This document shows positions 53,613 through 62,925 of a DNA stretch of 64,000 nucleotides, piece after piece. The notes under the pieces were generated by a model, which saw nothing but the letters and a program-made list of their open reading frames with translations, had not been told where the DNA came from and did not search any database. The DNA lies in the NCBI RefSeq assembly GCF_028657195.3, contig NZ_JANCPR020000018.1, positions 1 through 64,000 on the forward strand, written 5' to 3'. A program made the position numbers and the translations under genes. The DNA comes from Streptomyces iconiensis (GTDB taxonomy: Bacteria; Actinomycetota; Actinomycetes; Streptomycetales; Streptomycetaceae). The first letter of the stretch is position 1, and each line of letters begins with the position of its first letter.

Positions 53613-54388
53613 CGGGCGCCGCCTCCCAGCCAGTCGAGCGCGTCGCCCGCCGCCGGGCGGCCCTGCGCGCCGACCAGCGTGAGGAACGCGTCCTGGAGAG
53701 TCGGAGCGTCCCCGCGCACCTCGTCGAGCGGGCCGTGCGACCTGATGCGCGCCGTCGCCATCACGGCGACCCAGTCGCACAGGGACTCCACCAGCTCCAT
53801 CACATGGCTGGAGAAGACCACGGTCGCGCCGGAGCGGGTGTAGCGCTCCAGTACGCCTCTGATGGTCTGCGCCGAGACGGGGTCGACGCCCTCGAACGGC
53901 TCGTCCAGGAAGAGGACTTCGGGGTTGTGCAGCAGCGCCGTGGCCAGACCGATCTTCTTGCGCATGCCGGTCGAGTAGTCGACGACGAGCTTGTGCTGCG
54001 CCCCGGACAGATTGAGGACCTCCAGCAGCTGCCCGGCCCTGCGCTCGGTCTCGTCAGCCGGAATGCCGCGCAACGCGCCCATGTGGGTGAGCAGTTCGGC
54101 CCCTGAGAGCCGTTCGAACAGGCGGAGCCCCTCGGGGAGCACGCCGATACGGGACTTGACGGCTACGGGGTCCTTCCACACGTCGTGCCCGCCGATCACG
54201 ACGGTGCCGGCGTCGGGGCGCAGCAGCCCGGTCACCATGGAGAGGGTGGTGGTCTTGCCGGCGCCGTTCGGACCTACGAGACCGATGAACTGCCCTGCGG
54301 GAAGGTCCAGATCGATGCCCGCGACAGCGACGTGGTCGCCGAACGACTTCCACAGCCCTCGTACGGATACGGCGTGCGTTTCTGCCAT
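53609..54388 (-). CDS. ABC transporter ATP-binding protein
   Basis: A 259-residue ATPase with Walker A GLVGPNGAGKTTTLSM, Q-loop near SRIGVLPEGLRLFERL, signature YSTGMRKKIGLATALL, Walker B EVLFLDEPFEGVD and switch His in SSHVMELVES. It is coupled by a 4-base overlap to the large permease. ATG 54388 starts MAETHAVSVRGLWKSFGDHV. The direction of transport is probably export. Confidence 0.93.
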   Translation of the reverse strand: MAETHAVSVRGLWKSFGDHVAVAGIDLDLPAGQFIGLVGPNGAGKTTTLSMVTGLLRPDAGTVVIGGHDVWKDPVAVKSRIGVLPEGLRLFERLSGAELLTHMGALRGIPADETERRAGQLLEVLNLSGAQHKLVVDYSTGMRKKIGLATALLHNPEVLFLDEPFEGVDPVSAQTIRGVLERYTRSGATVVFSSHVMELVESLCDWVAVMATARIRSHGPLDEVRGDAPTLQDAFLTLVGAQGRPAAGDALDWLGGGAR

Positions 54389-54468
54389 CGGCCGGCCCCT
54401 CTCGTCTTGCGCGTGTTGGGGCTCCCGATGGTAGGCCGCAGTCCTGGGCCGGCTGTGACCGCCCGTAC

Positions 54469-55158
54469 TCAGCGCTCCCGGGAGGCGGCGGCCTCGCGAC
54501 CGCACGCGTAGGCGAGCGCGGGGACCAGTTCGGTGGCGTCCGGCAGCCAGCGGTTGGCCGCCGTCGGCTGGCGTGCCCACTGCACGGAGCCACGTGTGCC
54601 GAGCCTGCTGGGCGGCGCCGCCACCCAGTCGCCCTCGCCCCGTGCGGAGAGGTCGATCGAGGTGGGTGACCAGCCGAGCCTGCGTACGGTGTCCGGCACC
54701 TTGGCCGTGGCGCCGGGCAGGACGAAGAAGTGCATCCGGCCGTCGGGGGTGAAGGTGACGGGGCCGAGGGACTGCTCCATGCGTTCCAGCCGGGCCAGCG
54801 CGAAACAGCCGACGGCCTCGGAGACCTCAAGCGCGTCGAAGGCGCGGCCCGTGGGCAGCAGTACGGAGGCGCGGGGTTCGCTGGTCCACATCCGGCGCGC
54901 GGTGTTCGCACTGCCGGTGGCCTCGCCCGCCCAGTCGGAGCTGGTGGGGTGCGCGCCGGGCGCCGCGCAGCCGGAAGCACCGCAGACGCAGCGCGGTACG
55001 CCGTCCACCGCCTCAAGCCAGGTACCGGGGAAGACGTCCCAGGCGCGCTCCTGGGCGTAGCGCACCGCGTGTTCGAGTAGGGACTGTGACCGCTGCTGAG
55101 GGGAGTGCGCGCTCGTTGTAACTCCACGTGTGACTTCGATGGTGGCTTCCACGACCAT
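54469..55158 (-). CDS. prim-pol-like protein (bifunctional primase/polymerase N-domain)
   Basis: A 229-residue protein resembling the stand-alone primase/polymerase N-domain proteins of Streptomyces: LLEHAVRYAQERAWDVFPGTWLEAV, a CVCGASGCAAPGAHP cysteine loop, a region RASVLLPTGRAFDALEVSEA and PDGRMHFFVLPGA. The expected acidic pair of an active prim-pol is not clear here (FDALEV in place of a typical VVDxD), so it may bind nucleic acid or nucleotides without polymerising. ATG 55158 was chosen; ATG 55179 is possible. It diverges from the regulator gene. Confidence 0.7.
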   Translation of the reverse strand: MVVEATIEVTRGVTTSAHSPQQRSQSLLEHAVRYAQERAWDVFPGTWLEAVDGVPRCVCGASGCAAPGAHPTSSDWAGEATGSANTARRMWTSEPRASVLLPTGRAFDALEVSEAVGCFALARLERMEQSLGPVTFTPDGRMHFFVLPGATAKVPDTVRRLGWSPTSIDLSARGEGDWVAAPPSRLGTRGSVQWARQPTAANRWLPDATELVPALAYACGREAAASRER

Positions 55159-55204
55159 CACAACTTTCGCATCCGGCAAGGGTTACGGGGCGCCTGCGGC
55201 GCCG

Positions 55205-55416
55205 GGAGAGGTGCATCGTTACCTCTCCGTCGCCGGAGTAGGCACCCGCCGAGGGAGTACGCACCCGGCGGACGGAGGGACGGGTCACACGGCCGGGGTC
55301 AGCCCGCGCGCGGAACGGCGCATGGGTGCATGTGTGGGGGCGCGTGCGCAGACGGGGGGCCTTGGGTGGGTAGATCCCCTCAGGCGCATTGTGCTGTGAA
55401 GGGTGGGATTTATACA
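55205..55416 (+). promoter_or_regulatory. regulator promoter region with palindrome
   Basis: In the 318-bp divergent gap, TTGTGC (55389-55394) and TATACA (55411-55416), 16 bp apart, form a promoter for the 55,477 gene with a leader of about 50 bases. Nearer the prim-pol gene, GGAGAGGT (55205-55212)/ACCTCTCC (55221-55228) is a perfect 8-bp inverted repeat that could control the divergent gene. Confidence 0.55.
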
Positions 55417-55476
55417 GAGTCACGGCATATGCGCTGGGCAGTGATCATGCATAGCCTTCATCCAGAGGGGGATCAC

Positions 55477-56868
55477 ATGGCCGCGAGGCCGCTCGTCGCG
55501 AGGCAGCCCAACGAACGGCTGCAAGCGCTCATCCAGGAAGCCGCGTGCTCGAACGCGGGACTCGCGCGCCGCGTGAACATGTGCGGCGCCGAGCACGGAC
55601 TGGACCTCCGTTACGACAAGACCTCTGTCGCACGCTGGCTCAGGGGCCAGCAGCCGCGCGGGCGCGCTCCCGGCATCATCGCCGAGGCGCTGGGCCGCAA
55701 ACTGGGCCGCACGGTCACCATCGACGAGATTGGGATGGCCAACGGCAAGAACCTCGCCTCAGGAGTGGGGCTCCAGTTCGCGCCCACCGTGCTCGGAGCC
55801 GTCGAGCAGGTCTGCGAGCTGTGGCGGAGCGACGTGGGGCGCAGGGACTTCCTGACGGGCTCGACGGTCGCGGCCTCCGCGCTGGTCGAGCCCAGCCGCG
55901 ACTGGCTGATCACCGCGCCCGACACCCAGGTCGCACGCGCCTCGGGCGCCCGCGTGGGCACGGCCGACGTCGAGGCCGTACGCGCCATGACGGAGGCGCT
56001 CTCCGAACTGGACCACCGCTACGGCAGCGGGCACATCAGGCCCGTTGTCGTGCACTACCTCAACAGCGTCGTCTCGGGCCTGCTGGCCGGCTCGTACCGC
56101 GAACCGGTCGGCCGCGCGCTGTTCGCCGCCGTCGCGCGGCTCACCGAACTCGCCGGCTACATGGCGGTCGACACGGGCCAGCACGGTCTGGCGCAGCGCT
56201 ACTACATCCAGTCGCTCCGGCTCGCACAGGCCGCCGGAGACCGCGCGTACGGCGGCTATGTGCTCGCCGCGAGCATGAGCCACCTCGCCGCCTCCCTCGG
56301 AAACCCGCGTGAGATCGCACAGTTGGCGCGGGCGGCGCAAGAGGGAGCGCGGGGGCATGTGACGCCGCGCGCCGAGGCGATGTTCCACGCTGCCGAGGCG
56401 CGGGGGCACGCCCTGATGGGAGACGCGCGGGCCTGTCAGTCGGCGTCCACACGGGCGTTGACGGCGATGGACGCGGCGGACGCCGCCGAGGGCTCGGGCG
56501 ACGACCCCGTATGGATCGCGCACTTCGACCGCGCCTACCTGGCGGACGAACTGGCGCACTGCCACCGGGACCTGGGGCAGGCGGAGAGCGCGGCGGCACG
56601 CGCCGAGGAGGCCGTCGCAGGGCACCCCGAGGGGCGCGCGAGGCGGCGTGCCATCGGGCTGTACCTGCTGGCGAGCGCACAGGTGCAGCAGCGCGAGATC
56701 GAGCGGGCCTGCCATACGGGGGCGCAGGCGACCGAGCTGCTGGGCGGGCTGCGTTCGGACCGGGGCGCCGAGTATCTGGACGACTTCCGCCAGCGGCTCG
56801 AACCGTACGGAGAGGAGCCCGTGGTCCGCGAGTTCTCGGCCCGCCTGGAACTGGCCGCGGTGGCGTGA
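55477..56868 (+). CDS. helix-turn-helix regulator with TPR-like C-terminus
   Basis: A 463-residue regulator of the NsdA/abaA-like type common in Streptomyces. The N-terminus carries RQPNERLQALIQEAACSNAG and an HTH around LDLRYDKTSVARWLRGQQPRGRAP. The segment GRKLGRTVTIDEIGM follows, then a long TPR-like helical domain (about residues 170-460, for example GQHGLAQRYYIQSLRLAQAA). Such proteins repress sporulation or antibiotic genes; the target is unknown. ATG 55477 follows GAGGGGGATCAC; ATG 55447 and 55429 are in frame. It is the intact relative of the pseudogene at 15.8 kb. Confidence 0.85.
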   Translation: MAARPLVARQPNERLQALIQEAACSNAGLARRVNMCGAEHGLDLRYDKTSVARWLRGQQPRGRAPGIIAEALGRKLGRTVTIDEIGMANGKNLASGVGLQFAPTVLGAVEQVCELWRSDVGRRDFLTGSTVAASALVEPSRDWLITAPDTQVARASGARVGTADVEAVRAMTEALSELDHRYGSGHIRPVVVHYLNSVVSGLLAGSYREPVGRALFAAVARLTELAGYMAVDTGQHGLAQRYYIQSLRLAQAAGDRAYGGYVLAASMSHLAASLGNPREIAQLARAAQEGARGHVTPRAEAMFHAAEARGHALMGDARACQSASTRALTAMDAADAAEGSGDDPVWIAHFDRAYLADELAHCHRDLGQAESAAARAEEAVAGHPEGRARRRAIGLYLLASAQVQQREIERACHTGAQATELLGGLRSDRGAEYLDDFRQRLEPYGEEPVVREFSARLELAAVA

Positions 56869-56958
56869 GTCCGCGAACCGGCCCGCCCGGGCCGGGTCTG
56901 CGAACCGGCGGCCTGGGACGAGTCCGCGAACCGGCCGTAGTGGCGGGAGTCTGCTGCT

Positions 56959-56973
56959 ATATAGGGCCTATAT
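56959..56973 (+). promoter_or_regulatory. palindrome upstream of the 57,095 gene
   Basis: ATATAGG-G-CCTATAT is a perfect 7-bp dyad of unusually low GC for this genome, 121 bp before the next start. Between 56,870 and 56,940 the word CGCGAACCGGC or CTGCGAACCGGC occurs three times. The palindrome could be an operator or overlap a promoter. Confidence 0.5.
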
Positions 56974-57094
56974 CCCCTTCGCAGGGACATGAGGGGAAGA
57001 CGGTGTCTCCGTACTCTGGGGGCGTAGTCCCTCGTCCGTGTGAACCGGTAGCGTGAGCCGACGATTCCGTTAGCTATGCGAACGAGGAGTCTCG

Positions 57095-59269
57095 GTGACA
57101 ACGCACAACGGACGCGGACAGGACGGGATTTCCGGCACTCCCGGTGACCCTCAGCTGCCCGCGGCCACGACCCCGCGCGAAGGGGTCGTGCTGCCGGCGC
57201 ACGGTGACCCATGGACTCCCGAACAGCAGCAGCAGGTCCAGGCGGCGCAGGCACAGGTGCAGCCGCCGTCAGGGCAGCCCTGGGGGCAGCCCTGGGGCCC
57301 GGGAGCGGCGCCTGGCCCCGTACAGGGCGAACAGGGGCCCGGCGCAACGGACGGCGGACAGGGAGCCGGTGTACCGGGTGGGCCGGGACACGGCGGCCCT
57401 GACACGGCGCATCCGGTCGCTCCGGGGCAGCCGCCCGCCGCGTCGCAGCCGTTGCCGCCCGAAGGGGCGCCGGCGCCGCCGCCCCCGCCCCCCGCGCACG
57501 CGCCCATGGTGCCGGGAGCCGGGCACGTGCTCCCGCAGCCCGGAACGGACGGCTACGGGCACTCCCGGCCCGGTACGGATGGCTACGGGCACTCCCGGCC
57601 CGGTACGGATGGCTACGGGCAGCCGTTGCCTGGTACGGGCGGCTACGGGCAGTCATTTTCCGCGCAGTCGCCACCGCCGCAGTCGCCGCCGCAGTCGCAG
57701 CAGCCCGGCATCGGCGGGCCGCCCCCGTCCCAGCCGCTGCCCGGCGGCCCCGGTCCCGGTGGTCAGCTTCCGCCCGGTACGGACGGCTACGGGCAGCCGT
57801 TGCCTGGCGCGGGCGGCTACGGGCAGTCATTTTCCGCCCAGCCGCAGCCCGGGGCCGACGCCGCGTACGGACAGCCCGCGCACGGCACACAGGGCCGTCA
57901 CGCCTTCCCGCCGGCCGGTGCCCACGCACCGGTGCCGCCTGCCGTGCCACCCGCGGCGCCCCCTCCTCCCACGCTGCCTCCCGAGCAGCCGCGGCCTCTC
58001 GACTCGGAGTCCACGCAGATGCTCCCGCCGATCACCGGCGAGGGTCCGCAGCACATCGGCATGGCCATGGACGCGGGCCGGGGGCACGGGCAGGGCCCGG
58101 GACAGGGACAGCCGGGTTCCGAGGACGGCACGCAACTGCTGCCGCCACAGCCCCCGGCGCCGGCAGCGGGCGCCGACTCCGAGGCGACGCAGTACATAGC
58201 CCCGGTCCCCGGGGACTCCGAGGCGACGCAGTACATGGCGCCGGTCACGGGCGAAGCTGAGGCGACGCTGCTGCGCACCCCGCTGCCCTCCGAGGGCGAC
58301 GCCGGCGGCGGCACCGGCGCGCACGGGCAGGGCGCTCCCGGACAGGGCGCTCCCGGCCAGGGGGCGCCGGGGCAGGGCGCTACGGGGCCTGGCACGCCGC
58401 CTCCTGGTGAGCGGCAGCCGCTTCCCGAGTTCGAGAATCTCTTCAGGGCGGAGCCTTCCTCGCGCGACGAGCCCGACGACTCCCCGGGCTCCACCCAGAG
58501 CCTGCCGGTCTTCAACCAGGCGGCGGCGCAGCAGCACGAGCGCCAGCAGCAGCCGGGCTTCACCGGGGCCCAGGGCTTCGACCAGTACGAGCCGCAGGGC
58601 AGGGCCGCGCGGCGGGGCGCCGAGCGCGCGCGGAGCCGCAGACGCGTGCCGCCCGGGCTGTTGATCGGCGCGGGTCTCGCGGGGGTCGCCGTGATCGGCG
58701 TCCTGGTGGGTATCGGCCTCTCCGGCGGCGACGACACGAGCCCCACGGCGAACAAGAAGGACGCCTCCACGGCGCCCGCCGGGCACGAGGAGTCCTCGCC
58801 CCCGGCGTCCGATCCGGCCGAGGAGCAGGCCAAGAAGCTCGACGCACTTCTCGCCGACAGCAACAACAGCCGCTCCGCCGTTGTCAGTTCGGTGGAGCGG
58901 ATCAAGTCCTGCAAGATGCTCGGCAAGGCGGCGACGGACCTGCGGGCCGCGGCGCGGCAGCGCACCGGTCTGGTGAAGCGGCTGGGCGAGCTGAAGACGG
59001 ACAAGATCCCCAACAGCGCCTCGCTCAACTCCGCGCTCGCCCAGGCATGGAAGTCCTCCGCCTCTGCCGACAACCACTACGCGGGCTGGGCCGACCAGAC
59101 GGCCAAGAAGCACGGCTGCCACAAGGGCAAGGCCAGGGGCACCGGCAAGGCCGTGGCGGGCAACCGTGCGAGCGGCGCCGCGACGGCGGCCAAGAAGAAG
59201 GCGGCACAGCTGTGGAACCCGACGGCACAGAAGTACAGCTTGACGAAACGGCAGTTCAGCGAGCTGTGA
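57095..59269 (+). CDS. Pro/Gly/Gln-rich single-pass membrane protein
   Basis: A 724-residue protein. Residues 1-510 are low-complexity and rich in Pro, Gly and Gln, with repeats such as PGTDGYGHSR (twice), PGTDGYGQPL, GAPGQ (several) and DSEATQY. A basic stretch (RRGAERARSRRRVP) precedes one membrane helix (PGLLIGAGLAGVAVIGVLVGIG). The outer C-terminal domain of about 150 residues is helical with two cysteines (KSCKMLG, KHGCHKG). The disordered part is cytoplasmic and could scaffold partners or be a phosphorylation target. The GTG start at 57095 follows GAGGAG. The function is unknown. Confidence 0.8.
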   Translation: MTTHNGRGQDGISGTPGDPQLPAATTPREGVVLPAHGDPWTPEQQQQVQAAQAQVQPPSGQPWGQPWGPGAAPGPVQGEQGPGATDGGQGAGVPGGPGHGGPDTAHPVAPGQPPAASQPLPPEGAPAPPPPPPAHAPMVPGAGHVLPQPGTDGYGHSRPGTDGYGHSRPGTDGYGQPLPGTGGYGQSFSAQSPPPQSPPQSQQPGIGGPPPSQPLPGGPGPGGQLPPGTDGYGQPLPGAGGYGQSFSAQPQPGADAAYGQPAHGTQGRHAFPPAGAHAPVPPAVPPAAPPPPTLPPEQPRPLDSESTQMLPPITGEGPQHIGMAMDAGRGHGQGPGQGQPGSEDGTQLLPPQPPAPAAGADSEATQYIAPVPGDSEATQYMAPVTGEAEATLLRTPLPSEGDAGGGTGAHGQGAPGQGAPGQGAPGQGATGPGTPPPGERQPLPEFENLFRAEPSSRDEPDDSPGSTQSLPVFNQAAAQQHERQQQPGFTGAQGFDQYEPQGRAARRGAERARSRRRVPPGLLIGAGLAGVAVIGVLVGIGLSGGDDTSPTANKKDASTAPAGHEESSPPASDPAEEQAKKLDALLADSNNSRSAVVSSVERIKSCKMLGKAATDLRAAARQRTGLVKRLGELKTDKIPNSASLNSALAQAWKSSASADNHYAGWADQTAKKHGCHKGKARGTGKAVAGNRASGAATAAKKKAAQLWNPTAQKYSLTKRQFSEL

Positions 59270-59322
59270 CCGGGGGAGCCGACGGGGCAGCGGCGGGTAC
59301 CGGCATCGGGAACGTATGGTCG

Positions 59323-59826
59323 ATGACCATGCAGCAAGGTTCCGTGAAGTCTTCCCGCCGTGGGCGTCGTTCCACCACCATGGACGGCATGCCTGTCAAT
59401 GACGTGCCCTGGTGGCGCTGGCGCAGCAATGTGCGCTCGGCGCTTCACATGCTCTCCGACCCGGCCTTCCAACAGGAGTGCTGGCTGACCGGCCGCCCCG
59501 GATACGGCGATGTCACCGACGCCGTCTACCGCCTCGTCGAGGACACGTGGCTGGACAACTGGTCGGCGGAGAAATACGTCGGCACGATCTTCAGGGACAC
59601 GCAGGAGGCCGCGCTCGTGGACGCCGCCGTGCTGCGCGTGCTGCGGATCATGCACCAGGTGGGTGCCGATGCCCCGGTCGCCTCGTACATGGAGCACCAG
59701 TCGTGGCCCGACGCCGTACGGGCCGCGCGGGAGGCCCATGTGTACCTGGCCGCGAACGACGGCGAGGACCCGGACGAGGCCCCGCGCTCGCTGGACGTAC
59801 TGGCGATCATGCTGCGGACGGTGTGA
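59323..59826 (+). CDS. conserved protein of unknown function
   Basis: A 167-residue soluble protein beginning MTMQQGSVKSSRRGRRSTTM, with a Trp-rich segment (VNDVPWWRWRSNVRSALHML) and a helical body (DTWLDNWSAEKYVGTIFRDTQ). It lacks known motifs. Codon use is typical. ATG 59323 was chosen, with ATG 59329 and 59380 also possible. It lies between the large membrane protein gene and purU, all on the same strand. Confidence 0.75.
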   Translation: MTMQQGSVKSSRRGRRSTTMDGMPVNDVPWWRWRSNVRSALHMLSDPAFQQECWLTGRPGYGDVTDAVYRLVEDTWLDNWSAEKYVGTIFRDTQEAALVDAAVLRVLRIMHQVGADAPVASYMEHQSWPDAVRAAREAHVYLAANDGEDPDEAPRSLDVLAIMLRTV

Positions 59827-59960
59827 CGGCGGCCGGTGTGACGCCGCCGGGTGGTGTGGACACGGGCGGTGCGACGGCCGCTTCGTGGCGCCGGACCGTA
59901 TGACGCCGGGCGTCGCCGTGCGGAGCGGGGCACTGGTCCGGATATGCCAGTCTTGAGTTC

Positions 59961-60860
59961 ATGAGCCAGTCGCACCCCGCCCCCGTCGCCGCTGCCGAAT
60001 CCGAGCAGACGGGGCAATTCGTACTCACCCTCTCCTGCCCGGACAAGCAGGGCATTGTGCATGCCGTGTCGAGCTACTTGTTCATGACCGGCTGCAACAT
60101 CGAGGACAGTCAGCAGTTCGGGGATCACGACACCGGCCTCTTCTTCATGCGCGTGCACTTCACGGGCGGCACCACGGTGGACAAGCTGCGGGCCAGCTTC
60201 TCCGCCGTGGGCGACTCCTTCCGCATGGACTGGCAGATCCACAGGGCCGAGGAGAAGATGCGCGTCGTCCTCATGGTCAGCAAGTTCGGGCACTGCCTCA
60301 ACGACCTGCTCTTCCGCTCGCGGATCGGCGCGCTCCCCGTGGAGATCGCCGCGGTGGTCTCCAACCACACCGACTTCGCCGAACTGGCCGCCTCCTACGA
60401 CGTTCCGTTCCACCACATCCCGGTGAAAAAGGGCACGGAGAACTCCAAGGAGGAGGCGGAGGCGCGGCTGCTCCGGCTCGTCGAGGACGAGCGGGTCGAA
60501 CTCGTCGTCCTGGCACGCTACATGCAGGTTCTTTCCGACAACCTGTGCAAGCAGCTCTCGGGCCGGATCATCAACATCCACCACTCCTTCCTGCCGAGCT
60601 TCAAGGGCGCCAAGCCCTACCACCAGGCACACGTGCGCGGCGTCAAGCTGATCGGCGCCACGGCGCACTACGTGACGGCCGATCTCGACGAGGGCCCGAT
60701 CATCGAGCAGGAGGTCGAGCGGGTGGGCCACGAGGTGACCCCCGAGCAGCTCGTCGCGGTCGGCCGCGACGTGGAGTGCCAGGCGCTCGCACGCGCCGTG
60801 AAGTGGCACAGCGAGCACCGCGTACTGCTCAACGGCCAGCGCACCGTGGTCTTCACCTGA
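59961..60860 (+). CDS. purU: formyltetrahydrofolate deformylase
   Basis: Hydrolyses 10-formyltetrahydrofolate to formate and tetrahydrofolate, balancing one-carbon pools. The 299-residue protein has an N-terminal ACT domain (VLTLSCPDKQGIVHAVSSYLF) and a formyltransferase-fold domain. The catalytic triad residues are visible in AVVSNHTDF, INIHHSFLPSFKGAKPYHQAH and TADLDEGPIIEQ. The start is ATG 59961, with MSQSHPAPVAAAES as a variable leader. It is convergent with the anti-sigma gene. Confidence 0.95.
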   Translation: MSQSHPAPVAAAESEQTGQFVLTLSCPDKQGIVHAVSSYLFMTGCNIEDSQQFGDHDTGLFFMRVHFTGGTTVDKLRASFSAVGDSFRMDWQIHRAEEKMRVVLMVSKFGHCLNDLLFRSRIGALPVEIAAVVSNHTDFAELAASYDVPFHHIPVKKGTENSKEEAEARLLRLVEDERVELVVLARYMQVLSDNLCKQLSGRIINIHHSFLPSFKGAKPYHQAHVRGVKLIGATAHYVTADLDEGPIIEQEVERVGHEVTPEQLVAVGRDVECQALARAVKWHSEHRVLLNGQRTVVFT

Positions 60861-60883
60861 CCCGGCGCGTTCCCCCGGCCGCC

Positions 60884-62230
60884 CTACAGGCGGGAGAGCG
60901 AGGCGGCGGCGAACAGTACGTCCCGGATCGCCTCTCTGTCGCCGTCCTGGCCGGCCGCCGCGTCCTGTGGCGGTACGTGTCCCGCGGCCAACTGGCAGAA
61001 CTCCAGCCCGTCCAGCGCCACATGGGCGACTTCCTCCTCCGGCGAGGCATCGGCGCCCGGTGAGTCCAGCGGGATGTACCAGTGGCCGCCTCCGCTGCCC
61101 TCCACCTCCAGGTGGAGTGTCCGTCCCGGCGCACCGGCGGCGGCCAGCTTCCGGGGCGGAGGCGCGAGGCCCGCGCGGCGGCGGCCCGCGATGGTGCCGG
61201 GGAGCTGGCGGGCCGCGAGGTCGACCAGCAGGTTGAGGTGCCCGGCTGCGGGTGGCCCGTAGGGATAGTCCACGGCGTCCGCGATGTCCTCGGCGTGCAT
61301 CCAGCACTCGAAGGCGCGGTCGAGGAAGGCGTCGTGCAGGGGCAGGTCGAACTCCCCGTAGGAGACCCGGAAGTCCGCCGTGTCACCCTCGGCGAAGGAG
61401 ACGTGACGGATCATCGCGTGGCCCTGGTCGCGCCACAGCTCGCGCGCCGCCGCCGTGTGGTGCTCGCCGGGATCGAGCGCCCAGAACGCCTCCGTACGCG
61501 CGACAGGGCCCTGAACGACGTCGCCGGGGAAGATCTCGCCGGGGAAGGCGGCGGCACCCCGTGCCTCGCCGGGTGAACGCCGCGCGGGACCGCCTGGTCC
61601 CTCCCCGTGGCGGAGCGGGTCGGGCAGCCCGAGTACGGGCGCGACCAGTCCGTCGACAGCGAACAGGTGGCCGATGACCCCGGCGACCGTCGTGTCCCGT
61701 TCGGCCTCGCGCTCCCCGTCGAACCAGCGCAGCCGCACCGGAGCACGCCATTCCGCGTCCGCCATGTCACGCAGCAGCGCGTCGAGCCGCGCGGTCTCCG
61801 CGTCGTAGGGCGCGGCCCAGTCCGGCACCGGGATGCGGGGCGGGCGCCGTACCAGGCAGCCTTCCAGCACGCGTGTGCGCAGCATCGGATCCAGGTCGAG
61901 GCTGTCCTCGGCGTGCAGCAGGCCCACCGCGTCCCGCAGCCGCAGTGCCTCCTCCGCGCAGGTGGCGCAGTCCGTGAGGTGCGCCTCGACGGCGGCCGTC
62001 TCCTCGGCGGAGCAGGCGGCCAGTGCCCACGCGCCGAGCAGCGACTTGAGGACCTTGTGGTCGAGCCCACCGGGACCGGGCGCGCCGTGCCCGTATCCGG
62101 CGGGCGTGGGCGGGGGTGCGGGCGGCTCGCCTCCTGGGGCTGCGGGCATGGGCGGGCCTGTGGGCATGGGCGGGGGTGCGGGCACGCCGGGCTCGTCCGG
62201 GTTCGGGGGCGGCCCCGGTGGGGCGCTCAC
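60884..62230 (-). CDS. zinc-finger anti-sigma factor with MDMPI-type domain
   Basis: A 448-residue protein. A Pro/Gly-rich leader of about 50 residues is followed by a zinc anti-sigma motif (AVEAHLTDCATCAEEALRLRD, the HxxxCxxC form). The rest is a mycothiol-dependent maleylpyruvate isomerase-like domain (about residues 140-440, TTVAGVIGHLFAVDGLVAPVL and PLHDAFLDRAFECWMHAEDIADAV). It probably binds the sigma factor whose gene overlaps it in ATGA, and the C-domain may sense mycothiol or thiol state. The ATG at 62230 overlaps the sigma stop by 4 bases. Confidence 0.85.
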   Translation of the reverse strand: MSAPPGPPPNPDEPGVPAPPPMPTGPPMPAAPGGEPPAPPPTPAGYGHGAPGPGGLDHKVLKSLLGAWALAACSAEETAAVEAHLTDCATCAEEALRLRDAVGLLHAEDSLDLDPMLRTRVLEGCLVRRPPRIPVPDWAAPYDAETARLDALLRDMADAEWRAPVRLRWFDGEREAERDTTVAGVIGHLFAVDGLVAPVLGLPDPLRHGEGPGGPARRSPGEARGAAAFPGEIFPGDVVQGPVARTEAFWALDPGEHHTAAARELWRDQGHAMIRHVSFAEGDTADFRVSYGEFDLPLHDAFLDRAFECWMHAEDIADAVDYPYGPPAAGHLNLLVDLAARQLPGTIAGRRRAGLAPPPRKLAAAGAPGRTLHLEVEGSGGGHWYIPLDSPGADASPEEEVAHVALDGLEFCQLAAGHVPPQDAAAGQDGDREAIRDVLFAAASLSRL

Positions 62231-62925
62231 TGACGGCGCTCCAGGCCGTGCGCGGTGCCCACGCCGCCATGTGCCGAGCCCAGGCCGTGCGAAAGGCCCA
62301 CACCGCCCGAGGAGCCTGCGCCGCCGCCCGAGGAGCCTGCGCCGTCTGAGGAGCCCGCGCCGTCGACCTCCGGGGGTGGCGGGGCGGTGGGCTGTGTCAT
62401 GGCGGAGGAGAGCAGTTGGAGCCCCAGCCGCAGCCGTCGCCGGGCCTCGTCCTCGGTGACGCCGAGCCGCTCGGCGGTCTGGCGGTAGTCCCTGCGCTGG
62501 AAGTACGCGAGTTCCAGCGCGGCACGCAAAGAGGCGGGCATCGAGGTCACGATGTAGTCGGCGCGCGCCGCTGTGGAGGCCGCGCGGACCTTCTCCTCGA
62601 CCAGCTCGGCCTGTTCGGGCGAGTACGGGCCGTGGCCCCGCTGCCGCCGGCGCAGCCTGCCGGTGGCGATCCGCTGGGTCAGCGCGGCGATCCAGGAGCG
62701 CATCGGACCCTCGCGGGGATCGAAGGCGTGCGGGTTCTCCCAGACGTACGAGAAGACCTCGCGAGTGGCGGCGTCGGCGGCCTCGTCGTCGTCGAGTACC
62801 CGGTGGGCCAGGCTGTGGACCAGGGAGGCGAAGCGGTCGTACAGCTCACCGAGCGCAGCCGCCTCGCCCCGGGCGAGGCGCTGCTGCATCTTCCGGTCCC
62901 AGCGCGGTGATGTGTCATTCGCCAT
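62227..62925 (-). CDS. ECF-type RNA polymerase sigma factor
   Basis: A 232-residue sigma factor. Region 2 is in LGELYDRFASLVHSLAHRVLDDDEAADAA and EVFSYVWENPHAFDPREGPM. Region 4 is in PASLRAALELAYFQRRDYRQTAERLGVTEDEARRRL. A Gly/Ser-rich C-terminal tail of about 50 residues follows (GSSDGAGSSGGGAGSSGGVG), which is unusual and may be flexible. ATG 62925 starts MANDTSPRWDRKMQQRLARGE. It is coupled to the anti-sigma gene, and a STAS antagonist lies divergently upstream. Confidence 0.92.
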   Translation of the reverse strand: MANDTSPRWDRKMQQRLARGEAAALGELYDRFASLVHSLAHRVLDDDEAADAATREVFSYVWENPHAFDPREGPMRSWIAALTQRIATGRLRRRQRGHGPYSPEQAELVEEKVRAASTAARADYIVTSMPASLRAALELAYFQRRDYRQTAERLGVTEDEARRRLRLGLQLLSSAMTQPTAPPPPEVDGAGSSDGAGSSGGGAGSSGGVGLSHGLGSAHGGVGTAHGLERRQ

